The notes under the pieces are model-generated. The model saw only the letters and a program-made list of their open reading frames with translations. It made no database searches and was not told where the DNA came from. A program made the translations under genes and the position numbers. From Actinomycetes bacterium (lineage in GTDB: Bacteria; Actinomycetota; Aquicultoria; CAJVYJ01), in NCBI GenBank assembly GCA_030597945.1, contig JAUVQW010000006.1, forward strand, positions 1-19,760: 19,760 bases of DNA, in the 5' to 3' direction. Positions 1-6,958 of the stretch are shown here, in pieces (positions within the stretch are counted from its first letter, which is position 1; every line of letters starts with the position of its first letter).

Positions 1-966
1 AGATGTATAACTATCAGTATTTCCTTCCAGCAACCGGCTAAGAAGCGCCGAACTTTCCATGGCGTGAGAGATGCCTTCACCATTAATGGGAGAGACAAGC
101 CCGGCAGCGTCACCGACTATGGCTATACCGGGAAGGTGAAGAGGAACATTCCCAAAGCTCATTCGCATGACTGATCCCTGATGCTCATCACTGAATTTCC
201 CTTTTTTTAGATCGATCGGTATTTTGGTAGTGTCTATGAAGTCTTTGAAGGCGCCTTTTAGATCAATCTTATCTTTTTTCATACCAAGGGAGCCAATACC
301 GACGTTTGCTGATTTATTGCTTAACGGAAATATCCATCCATAACCTTTTGGCAGGGCGTCTGAGAAATAAATATTGACGCTGTTATCGAGCTCTTCATTA
401 AAATCAGCATACCCTCGATAAGCGATCGCTTGGTTCTCTTTTTTAATATCGACAAGTCTTCTGGAGAGGGAGCCGGTGGATCCATCGGCCAAGATCATCA
501 GATTGGCGCTGATATGAACTTCCTCTTTGTCAGCTTCACCCACGACGCCGAAGCCCCGACCCCTATCAAAGAGAAACGATTTTACTTTGAAGCCTTCTCT
601 AAAAGTGGCGCCAACCTCCACGGCCCTATCTACCAGGCTTTTATCAAAGACATCACGTCTTATCACATATCCATAAGGCGTTGGAAAGTCATATCCTGAA
701 GTATCCGAGATGATTGTCTGGCCCGATTGCGAAATGAGTCGCATCCGCTCGATGCGAAAAAAATGATTTTCGTTTAGCCACTTGGAAAGCCCCATTTCTT
801 CTAGCATAAGGACCGCTCGAGGGCCGATGCCATCGCCACAGGGCTTTGAGCGAGGCAGTCGATTTTTCTCCAGCAGTAAAACGTCTAGGCCAAGGCGAGA
901 AAGAAAAAAAGCGGCTGAGCTTCCCGCAGGTCCTGCCCCGACGATGACTATGTCTCTCTTTTCCAT
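1..966 (-). CDS. Geranylgeranyl reductase-family flavoprotein (MenJ-like), partial, C-terminus outside window
   Basis: 322 residues are visible, reading from ATG at 964-966 to the window edge; the family is usually about 390-400 residues. Seen: an N-terminal Rossmann FAD motif (GAGPAGSS, residues 10-17), the family hallmark PCGDGIGPRA (42-51), a DGS segment at 161-163, GWIFPLSNKSANVGIG (210-225), and the second FAD motif GDAAGLVSPINGEG (285-298). Known of the family: these FAD enzymes reduce double bonds of isoprenoid chains (geranylgeranyl groups, archaeal lipids, the menaquinone side chain in mycobacterial MenJ). Inferred: because it is divergent from a complex I operon, a role in saturating the menaquinone tail is the best guess, but a lipid substrate is not excluded. 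An AGAAAGG ribosome site (971-977, complement) lies 4 nt before the ATG. No signal peptide or membrane span is evident. Confidence 0.88.
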   Translation of the reverse strand, partial: MEKRDIVIVGAGPAGSSAAFFLSRLGLDVLLLEKNRLPRSKPCGDGIGPRAVLMLEEMGLSKWLNENHFFRIERMRLISQSGQTIISDTSGYDFPTPYGYVIRRDVFDKSLVDRAVEVGATFREGFKVKSFLFDRGRGFGVVGEADKEEVHISANLMILADGSTGSLSRRLVDIKKENQAIAYRGYADFNEELDNSVNIYFSDALPKGYGWIFPLSNKSANVGIGSLGMKKDKIDLKGAFKDFIDTTKIPIDLKKGKFSDEHQGSVMRMSFGNVPLHLPGIAIVGDAAGLVSPINGEGISHAMESSALLSRLLEGNTDSYTS

Positions 967-1064
967 TTAACCTTTCTTTTTAGACTTTAAAAAGAAAAAA
1001 ACTTCCGTTTACAAATGAAATTCAACCGCGAGTCCGAAATTTAAAAAAACTTTCCCCGTTTTTC

Positions 1065-1093
1065 TTGATTCGCCTAGGGCTTATTTGTATAAT
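1065..1093 (+). promoter_or_regulatory. Sigma-70-type promoter for the nuo operon
   Basis: TTGATT at 1065-1070 and TATAAT at 1088-1093 are separated by exactly 17 nt. The -10 is perfect and the -35 matches 4 of 6 consensus bases including the key TTGA. Transcription would begin near 1100 and run into nuoA after a leader of about 220 nt. This is the best promoter I could find in the window and the natural candidate for driving the whole cluster. Confidence 0.7.
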
Positions 1094-1260
1094 TACCGCT
1101 AAACATACTTTGAGATTGTAATCCTAATCGGTCAAACAGTAAATGGAAAACACATTTCTAGCAGTATGTCGTTGCGGTTATAGGTCCAAAACGGACTTGA
1201 TGAAAAAGTCTTCAAGGTTTCTTAGATTAATTTTAATGATATTAATTATGCGGTTGTTTG

Positions 1261-1288
1261 TTGTTTATACAAATACAATTGATACAAT
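1261..1288 (+). promoter_or_regulatory. Candidate second promoter close to nuoA
   Basis: TTGTTT (1261-1266) and TACAAT (1283-1288) with a 16-nt spacer would give a short leader of about 25 nt before the nuoA start. The match is moderate and the area is AT-rich, so chance is quite possible. The -35 hexamer is also the left half of a TTGT...ACAA inverted repeat (see findings). Confidence 0.3.
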
Positions 1289-1321
1289 ATTATTCGTCTG
1301 GTAAAGGTTTGGAGATAAAAT

Positions 1322-1703
1322 TTGACCCTCATATTTAAATAATTTATACGCGATTATAATTTTTTTCATCATCGGTGTCGGCGTAGTCTTAGGCGGTTAT
1401 TTTGCGGTTTGGATACTTGCTCCGTCTTCGAAGAGCCGGGAAAAGATCGAACCATACGAATGCGGCGAGATCATCACCGGTCATCCCTGGGTCCATGTCA
1501 ACATGCGTTACTATATTTTTGCTATGTTGTTCTTAATATTCGACATCGAGACAGTTTTTCTCTTTCCTTGGGCAGTCATCTTTAAAGACCTTGGGATGTT
1601 TGGTCTGATCGAGATGTTGATATTTATCATCATTCTTGGTATCGGACTCGCCTATCCTTGGAAGAAAGGGGTACTGGTTTGGGATTCCTCCATGAAAAAA
1701 TAA
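1322..1703 (+). CDS. nuoA: NADH-quinone oxidoreductase subunit A (reading frame shifted near start)
   Basis: NuoA is a three-helix membrane subunit at the junction of the quinone site and proton channels of complex I. Seen from about 1344 onward in one frame: a hydrophobic first helix, LAPSSKSREKIEPYECG, then WVHVNMRYYIFAMLFLIFD and IETVFLFPWAV, all classic NuoA. That frame has no ATG, GTG or TTG before a TGA at 1323-1325. A TTG at 1322-1324, 7 nt after GGAG (1311-1314), is in the adjacent frame and meets TAA at 1340. Removing one A from 1337-1339 joins the two into a protein of about 126 residues with a normal N-terminus. So this is either a one-base sequence error, a real frameshift, or a rare start such as ATT at 1353. 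The gene end overlaps the nuoB start. Confidence 0.85.
1337..1339 (+). other. Probable one-base insertion (AAA run) breaking nuoA
   Basis: Translation from TTG 1322 gives L-T-L-I-F-K-stop. Dropping one A gives L-T-L-I-F-N-N-L-Y-A-I-I-I, which runs directly into the first NuoA helix. The alternative is initiation at a non-standard codon downstream. The T7 run at 1360-1366 is another possible error site, but the frame is already correct there. Confidence 0.5.
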
Positions 1704-2269
1704 AGCCGAATATCGTCACGGTCTCCGCTGACAAGCTGTTTAATTGGTCGAGGTTATCTTCTCTTTGGATGCTGTTTTTCGGAATCGCTTGTTGTGGGAT
1801 CGAGGGCATGGCTGCGGGGGCTCCGCGCCTGGACTTTGATCGTTACGGAATAATTCCAAGAGCAACGCCTAGGCAAGCTGATTTTATTGTAGTTGCAGGC
1901 CCGGTAGTAAAGAAGATGGTACCGGTACTAAAGGTCTTGTGGGCGCAGATGCCGGAGCCAAAATACGCTATCAGTATGGGTTCTTGTGCGATTACCGGTG
2001 GTTGGTCGCGAGATTCATACAATGTTGTAAGGGGCGCTCATAAGGTAATCCCTATCGACGTACATGTGCCTGGATGCCACCCGAGACCGGAAGGCCTTCT
2101 CTACGGAATACTTCTTTTGCAAGAGAAGATCCGTCAAGAGTCATACACGAAATACAATCCGAAACTCGCTTTAAATGGAAATGGAAACTCACCGGGAAAG
2201 TCGCCGATAATCGTTCCAGAAGATGTGACAATAGATCAAATAGTAGATAAAGCCGAAAGCATGGAATGA
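1679..2269 (+). CDS. nuoB: NADH-quinone oxidoreductase subunit B (cluster N2)
   Basis: NuoB carries N2, the terminal [4Fe-4S] cluster that hands electrons to quinone in the connecting module. Counting from TTG 1679 (196 residues), the four expected ligands are present: the C38-C39 tandem (GIACCGIEGM), C103 (SMGSCAITGG) and C133 (VPGCHPRPEGL), with family-like spacing. I chose TTG 1679 because AAAGGGG at 1665-1671 sits 7 nt upstream and the protein then starts near the usual family N-terminus; TTG 1658 would give 203 residues. Unusual: His follows C133 where Pro is usual. The gene overlaps nuoA by about 25 nt and its TGA overlaps the nuoC ATG (ATGA), consistent with translational coupling. The C-terminal 35 residues or so are hydrophilic and variable. 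Confidence 0.95.
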   Translation: MGFLHEKIKPNIVTVSADKLFNWSRLSSLWMLFFGIACCGIEGMAAGAPRLDFDRYGIIPRATPRQADFIVVAGPVVKKMVPVLKVLWAQMPEPKYAISMGSCAITGGWSRDSYNVVRGAHKVIPIDVHVPGCHPRPEGLLYGILLLQEKIRQESYTKYNPKLALNGNGNSPGKSPIIVPEDVTIDQIVDKAESME

Positions 2270-2793
2270 ATATGGCAACGTCTGAAATAACCTTGGAACT
2301 AGTCGATAGGCTTGTCGAGAAATTTCCCGAGACTGTTAAAAATAAATACTTGGATTGGCATACGCTGATCGTAAGAAGAGAAGATATTGTCGAGTTGTGT
2401 GAGATGCTAAAGTCTGACGGCGAATTTGAATTCAACTTTCTTACTGATTTATCAGGCGTCGACTATCTCGAGTATATGGAAGTGGTCTACCATTTGTACT
2501 CCTATGAACTACAGCACAAACTTTGTCTAAAAGTAAGGGTAAAACCCGATGATCTTCTGGTACCTTCAGTCACTTCCCTTTGGTCTACCGCTGATTGGCA
2601 TGAGCGCGAAGCGTATGACCTGTTTGGGATCGTTTTTGAAGGACACCCCAACCTTAAGAGAATACTTTGCGCTGAAGATTTTCCAGGGCATGCTTTTCGG
2701 AAAGATTTTCCGCTTGAAAACGATGAAGAGTATCTACTTCGGGATGAAAAGACAGCGGAAGACTATGGAATATCCGAAGATCTGCCAAGCTAA
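2266..2793 (+). CDS. nuoC: NADH-quinone oxidoreductase subunit C
   Basis: NuoC is the 30-kDa-type subunit of the peripheral arm, packing against NuoD and NuoI. The 175-residue length fits a stand-alone NuoC, not the NuoCD fusion seen in enterobacteria. Seen: the signature region ADWHEREAYDLFGIVFEGHP followed by NLKRIL, EDFPGHAFRKDFPL, and an N-terminal alpha/beta part with FNFLTDLSGVDY. The ATG at 2266 overlaps the nuoB stop by 4 nt; a second in-frame ATG at 2272 is possible. No cofactor ligands are expected or seen. Confidence 0.95.
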   Translation: MNMATSEITLELVDRLVEKFPETVKNKYLDWHTLIVRREDIVELCEMLKSDGEFEFNFLTDLSGVDYLEYMEVVYHLYSYELQHKLCLKVRVKPDDLLVPSVTSLWSTADWHEREAYDLFGIVFEGHPNLKRILCAEDFPGHAFRKDFPLENDEEYLLRDEKTAEDYGISEDLPS

Positions 2794-2814
2794 AGAGATA
2801 TAAAAGGTTAATAA

Positions 2815-3918
2815 ATGCCGGATCTTAGAACAGAGACTTTAAGAGTAAATTTTGGCCCCCAGCACCCTAGTACGCACGGGGTTCTTTATTTGATCGTCGA
2901 TCTTGATGGCGAGATAATCGTTAATGTCGAGCCGGTGATCGGATATCTCCACCGCGGCATGGAGAAGATTTTTGAATTCAGAAACTACTCGCAGTGTATT
3001 GCCATCATGGATAGATCCGATTACATGAGCGCCTTCTTTAACGAGATGGCATTTATCTATCCAGTCGAGGAATTGATGGAGGTAGATGTACCAAAGCGCG
3101 GCGAGTACCTTAGAGTCATAATGATGGAACTTAACCGGATCGCCAGCCACTTATTGTTTTACGGAGCGTACGGGATGGATCTGGGAGCGGTAACCCCATT
3201 TTTATACTGTTGGAGAGAGCGTGAGAAAGTCATGGATCTTTTTGAGATCGCTGCCGGATATAGGTTGCATCCTAATTATTTTAGAGTGGGAGGCGTCAAA
3301 GAGGACGTGACAGATGAGTTTCTTGAAGGGACGATGCAATTTGTAAAAGAACTTCCGACGTGGCTGGAAGAGTACGAGACCCTTCTTAGTTATAACGAGA
3401 TCTTTAATCTGAGGACGCGTAATGTCGGCAAGATGACAAAAGAGTGGGCGATAAACCTGGGAGTCACCGGACCAGTTCTCCGGGCAACTGGGATCAGGTG
3501 GGACCTTAGAAAGACAGACCCATACTCAGCCTATGATGATTTTGATTTTGATATTCCTGTCGGTACGCACGGGGATTGTTTTGATGCATACCGTATCAGG
3601 GTGCTCGAGATGTTGCAGTCCGCAAGGATAATCGAACAGGCTCTAAACAATCTGCCTGGTGGTCCGGTCAGGGCTAAGACAAAGCTAAATGTGAGTCCAC
3701 CAAAGGGCGAAGCATACGCCCGCATAGAATCACCTAGAGGTGAGCTTGCCTGTTATATTGTAAGCGACGGAACACAAAAGCCTTATAGAGCCAAAGTCAG
3801 GGCTCCTTCATTTGTAAATCTTATGGCGGTCCCACCGCTTTTAAAGGGTCATCTGATAGCGGACGCAATCGCGCTTTTCGGCATTTTTGAGCCGGTAATG
3901 GGAGAGGTCGATAGATGA
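2815..3918 (+). CDS. nuoD: NADH-quinone oxidoreductase subunit D (quinone-site subunit)
   Basis: NuoD, descended from the NiFe-hydrogenase large subunit, forms the quinone cavity with NuoB and NuoH. The 367 residues begin with LRVNFGPQHPSTHGVL, whose His residues 17 and 21 lie in the loop that contacts the quinone head. GYLHRGMEKIFE and the C-terminal GEVDR are also typical. The hydrogenase CxxC pairs that bind nickel are absent, so this is a quinone reductase subunit and not a hydrogenase. AAAAGG (2802-2807) lies 7 nt before the ATG. There is a 21-nt gap from nuoC. Normally nuoE, nuoF and nuoG would follow; here nuoH follows after 37 nt. Confidence 0.96.
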   Translation: MPDLRTETLRVNFGPQHPSTHGVLYLIVDLDGEIIVNVEPVIGYLHRGMEKIFEFRNYSQCIAIMDRSDYMSAFFNEMAFIYPVEELMEVDVPKRGEYLRVIMMELNRIASHLLFYGAYGMDLGAVTPFLYCWREREKVMDLFEIAAGYRLHPNYFRVGGVKEDVTDEFLEGTMQFVKELPTWLEEYETLLSYNEIFNLRTRNVGKMTKEWAINLGVTGPVLRATGIRWDLRKTDPYSAYDDFDFDIPVGTHGDCFDAYRIRVLEMLQSARIIEQALNNLPGGPVRAKTKLNVSPPKGEAYARIESPRGELACYIVSDGTQKPYRAKVRAPSFVNLMAVPPLLKGHLIADAIALFGIFEPVMGEVDR

Positions 3919-3955
3919 TTTTTTTCAGCAGAATATCTTACTTAACGGATAGTCG

Positions 3956-4945
3956 ATGAACGACGTCATATTCATGGTCTTGAGGGGCCTGATAGCCCTA
4001 GCTATAGGGCTTGTGAATGTAATAATCTATTTATACGTGGAGCGAAAAGTCTTTGCCGATATTCACGTTCGGCTCGGACCTATGCGAGTCGGTAAGCATG
4101 GAATACTTCAACCTATTGCCGATGCTCTAAAGCTGCTTTTAAAGGAAGATATTATCCCGTCTAAGGCCGACCGGATGTTGTTTGTCCTTGCTCCGGTGAT
4201 CGTATTTGCCCCATCTATCATGATATATATGGTGATACCGCTTACCGACAATGTAGTTGCAAACGATCTTAATATCGGTATTTTTTATATATTTGGGGTA
4301 CTGACTATCGTCCCCATCGGTGTTTTAATTGCAGGCTGGGCATCGTATAGTAAGTATTCACTCTTAGGCGGTCTGCGCGCCGCCGCTCAACAGATAAGCT
4401 ATGAGATACCTCTTTTACTCTCTGTTCTTGGTGTGATCATGATAACCGGCTCGATGGATCTTAGAACTATTGTTGGCCAACAATCCGGCAGCCTTGTCTC
4501 TATCGGAAACATCGGTATTATTCCCAATTGGTTTATCTTTCTTCAACCACTTGGTTTCATAATTTATTTTATTACATTATTAGCTGATCAATTTAGAGTC
4601 CCATTTGATATCCCCGAGGCAGAATCTGAATTGGTTCAAGGGTATCAAACGGAATATAGTTCAATGAAATTCGGATTTCTTCAGTTGGCTGAGTACTCAA
4701 ATGTATTAGTACTCTCAGCTGTCGGGGTACTTTTATTTTTTGGTGGTTGGAATGGGCCGGTTCTACCGCCTATCGTCTGGTTTTTTATCAAGGTCTGGAT
4801 AGGCATACTAGTAGTGACATGGATTAGGATGACCCTTCCAAGAGTAAGGGTCGACCAGTTGATGACCTTTGGTTGGAAACTTTTACTACCACTTACTTTG
4901 GCTAATATCGCTTTAACAGGTTTTTTGCAACTTTATTTTGCGTAA
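3956..4945 (+). CDS. nuoH: NADH-quinone oxidoreductase subunit H (membrane heel)
   Basis: NuoH anchors the peripheral arm and supplies the membrane side of the quinone channel. The 329 residues have about eight hydrophobic helices. Family segments seen: ERKVFADIHVRLGPMRVGKHG (residues 29-49), the loop LADQFRVPFDIPEAESELV (209-227) with its cluster of acidic residues, then GYQTEYSSMKFGFLQLAEY. E150 (in QQISYEIP) corresponds to the conserved intramembrane Glu. The ribosome site before ATG 3956 is weak (GGAT), so the exact start is slightly uncertain. The nuoD-nuoH junction is exactly where the missing nuoEFG genes would normally sit. Confidence 0.95.
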   Translation: MNDVIFMVLRGLIALAIGLVNVIIYLYVERKVFADIHVRLGPMRVGKHGILQPIADALKLLLKEDIIPSKADRMLFVLAPVIVFAPSIMIYMVIPLTDNVVANDLNIGIFYIFGVLTIVPIGVLIAGWASYSKYSLLGGLRAAAQQISYEIPLLLSVLGVIMITGSMDLRTIVGQQSGSLVSIGNIGIIPNWFIFLQPLGFIIYFITLLADQFRVPFDIPEAESELVQGYQTEYSSMKFGFLQLAEYSNVLVLSAVGVLLFFGGWNGPVLPPIVWFFIKVWIGILVVTWIRMTLPRVRVDQLMTFGWKLLLPLTLANIALTGFLQLYFA

Positions 4946-4958
4946 AGGAAGATAGTAG

Positions 4959-6950
4959 ATGCTTGGTATTTTTAAGGGAATGGGAGTAACTTTTAAGAAC
5001 GTCTTTCGTCGTTCCGTTACTCTTCAGTACCCAACTGAAAAACGAGATGATATCGCTGATCGTTTCCGGGGCGAGCTGAAACTCCATCGCATGATGGGTG
5101 TTGATGATGTCGACCGCGTAGAGACGCGAAAGATGCCACCATGTATGGCAGCATGCCCGTCGAATATGAAGATCAGAGAGTATGTCGGATTAATTTCGGA
5201 GGGTAAATATATTGAAGCTGTTCAGGTGATGAAAGAGGACAATCCATTGATCTTAGTCTGTGGGCGTGTCTGTCCTCATCCCTGTGAGGAAAACTGCAGA
5301 CGCGGTGATAAAGATGAATCCGTGGCTATCAATAACTTAAAGAGATTTGCGGCTGATTATGATTTCAGACTTTATAAAGAAGGAAAGATCAAGATAGAGG
5401 AGACTGAGAAGACGAAGTCTCAGAAAGTAGCTATTGTCGGTGCCGGTCCTGCCGGTCTTACCTGCGCTTACTATCTTGCTCAAATGGGTTACCAGACAAC
5501 AATATTTGAGCGGCTGCCTGTTGCCGGTGGGATGCTCCGAGTTGGAATCCCAGCATATCGATTACCTTATGATATCTTGCAAGCGGAGGTCGATCAGATA
5601 TTGGCTCTCGGAGTAGAGCTGAAATTGAATACCTCGATCGATAATCTGGATGATCTTTTTAAAGACGGTTTCGACGCAGTCTTTTTGGGGGTCGGTGCTC
5701 ACAGGCCGATAAAACTTGGTATTGAAGGCGAAGATCTGGAGGGTGTCGTTCCCGGAGAAGGGTTTCTCGCTGACGTTGCTCTTGAGAAAGAATATAAAAA
5801 AGGTAAAAATGTCGCTGTGATCGGCGGCGGTAATACGGCGATCGATTGTGCCCGGGTCTCGGTTCGCGAGGGAGCGGATAACGTATACATTTTATATAGA
5901 AGAAGTCTTCAGGAGATGCCCGCTCACGAAGTAGAGGTTGAGGATGCTCTAGCCGAAGGGATCGACATCCAATACCTGGTCTCACCCACTAAAATCATCG
6001 GTAAAGACGGTAAAGTAGTCGGTATCGAATGTTTGAGGAATGAACTGGGAGAAAAGGATGCCCAAGGCAGAAGGCGGCCGGTACCGGTAGAGGGAAGCGA
6101 ATTTATATTAGAGGTCGATACGATCATGTCGGCGATCTCCCGTGTTCCGGAGATAGATTGGCTGGAGCCGACTGAAGTAGAGGTCCATACTAAATGGGGA
6201 ACAATTGAGACCGATCCGTTAACGGGAGAGACATCGATGCCCAATGTGTATGCCGCAGGAGATGTTAGTCTGGGAGCGGACATCGCCATAGCGGCAATTG
6301 GCGGAGGCAAGAGAGCGGCGATAACAATCGATGCCGCCTTTAGAGGAATTGATGTTAAAGAGGCTCACAGACGAGGTACGATACCGGCAATGGTCAAAGC
6401 GGAATATTTGGACGAATCTAGGGGCAAGATGCCCAAACTTCCGGGGAGTAAAAGAAAGTCAAACTATGACGAAGTCGATCTAGGCCTTCCGAAGGAACAA
6501 GCTTTAATCGATGCCAAGCGTTGTCTTTCGTGTGAGACCAATACTTGTATAGGTTGTAATATTTGCGCCGAGTCATGTCCTTCAGAAGCTATTAAGATAG
6601 TAGCCGGACAAGTTCAAACAGGCGAGCGAAGAAAAGTGGAAAGTTGGGATCTGGACATCGGTCGCTGTATATTTTGTGGAATCTGTGTAGAAGCTTGTCC
6701 GACCAGGACACTTCATCACACTTTAAAATATGAGCTTGCCGAGAGACATGTTGCTGATTTTATAAAAGACAAAGAGTATTTGCTCCGGTCCGCAGATCTT
6801 ATTGAGCAAGAAGGCTGGACTGATAAGCATAAACATATACCATCGGCGCAGAAGCTATGGGATAGTGGCAGACCGAAAGTAAAAGATGACGCTCTAAAGA
6901 AAGAAGAGAGCGATAAAGAGTATACTACCGATTCTTCTTTAAGAGAGTAG
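4959..6950 (+). CDS. nuoI: NuoI with an internal GltD/NfnB-like NAD(P)H-FAD-FeS flavoprotein (chimera)
   Basis: This single 663-residue ORF has three parts. Residues 1-44 match the NuoI N-terminus: an amphipathic segment GMGVTFKNVFRRSVTLQYP, then DRFRGELKLHR. Residues 45 to about 521 are a whole GltD-like flavoprotein, with Fe-S cysteines C62, C66, C101, C105, C109 and C113, FAD motif GAGPAG (161-166), pyridine-nucleotide motif GGGNTA (289-294), YRRS..EMPAHE (313-323) and a closing YAAGDV (431-436). Residues 522-663 resume NuoI, with CIGCNICAESCP (530-541), CIFCGICVEACP (570-581) and the usual tail. C522 and C525 precede the first NuoI motif. Inferred: it oxidises NADPH or NADH and feeds clusters N6a/N6b directly, replacing NuoEFG. 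The Arg pair in YRRS favours NADPH by analogy with GltD/NfnB. AAGGAAG lies 7 nt before the ATG. I cannot name a characterised homologue with this insertion. Confidence 0.93.
   Translation: MLGIFKGMGVTFKNVFRRSVTLQYPTEKRDDIADRFRGELKLHRMMGVDDVDRVETRKMPPCMAACPSNMKIREYVGLISEGKYIEAVQVMKEDNPLILVCGRVCPHPCEENCRRGDKDESVAINNLKRFAADYDFRLYKEGKIKIEETEKTKSQKVAIVGAGPAGLTCAYYLAQMGYQTTIFERLPVAGGMLRVGIPAYRLPYDILQAEVDQILALGVELKLNTSIDNLDDLFKDGFDAVFLGVGAHRPIKLGIEGEDLEGVVPGEGFLADVALEKEYKKGKNVAVIGGGNTAIDCARVSVREGADNVYILYRRSLQEMPAHEVEVEDALAEGIDIQYLVSPTKIIGKDGKVVGIECLRNELGEKDAQGRRRPVPVEGSEFILEVDTIMSAISRVPEIDWLEPTEVEVHTKWGTIETDPLTGETSMPNVYAAGDVSLGADIAIAAIGGGKRAAITIDAAFRGIDVKEAHRRGTIPAMVKAEYLDESRGKMPKLPGSKRKSNYDEVDLGLPKEQALIDAKRCLSCETNTCIGCNICAESCPSEAIKIVAGQVQTGERRKVESWDLDIGRCIFCGICVEACPTRTLHHTLKYELAERHVADFIKDKEYLLRSADLIEQEGWTDKHKHIPSAQKLWDSGRPKVKDDALKKEESDKEYTTDSSLRE
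5091..6521 (+). other. GltD/NfnB-like flavoprotein insert inside nuoI
   Basis: Approximate limits of the inserted module (residues 45-521 of the chimera). Upstream, the NuoI docking segment ends at DRFRGELKLHR; downstream, the NuoI ferredoxin domain begins at about C522-C530. The insert is complete by itself: N-terminal cysteine-rich helical domain, FAD domain, nucleotide domain. There is no stop or frameshift at either boundary and no visible change in base composition. Confidence 0.85.
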
Positions 6951-6958
6951 TTAAACTG

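Larger units (their letters stand above)
967..1321. other. Divergent intergenic region between the reductase gene and nuoA
   Basis: This 355-nt region contains no convincing coding sequence. Its left 75 nt is A-rich on the plus strand and contains the ribosome site of the leftward gene. A near-consensus rightward promoter sits at 1065-1093, so the nuo transcript would have an untranslated leader of about 220 nt. The right end holds a second weaker promoter-like pair, a triple ATACAA repeat (1267-1272, 1273-1278, 1282-1287) and the nuoA ribosome site (1311-1314). No recognised riboswitch motif or U-run terminator was seen in the leader. Confidence 0.7.

Noticed and set aside
430..970. Plus-strand ORFs at 430-699 and 782-970
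   Set aside because: They are antisense to the clearly coding geranylgeranyl reductase-family gene and resemble no family.
1184..1216. Transcription attenuator in the nuo leader
   Set aside because: Stems are only 4-5 bp and no U run follows, so it is kept only as a weak observation.
5659..6310. Minus-strand ORFs inside the NuoI chimera
   Set aside because: Low-complexity Ser/Pro/Arg-rich antisense translations with no ribosome sites; shadows of the coding strand.
4959..6950. The NuoI chimera as an assembly artefact or two adjacent genes
   Set aside because: The frame is open across both boundaries, there is no stop or ribosome site at the junctions, codon use looks uniform, and the gene sits in its proper place between nuoH and nuoJ. 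Reads should still be checked.
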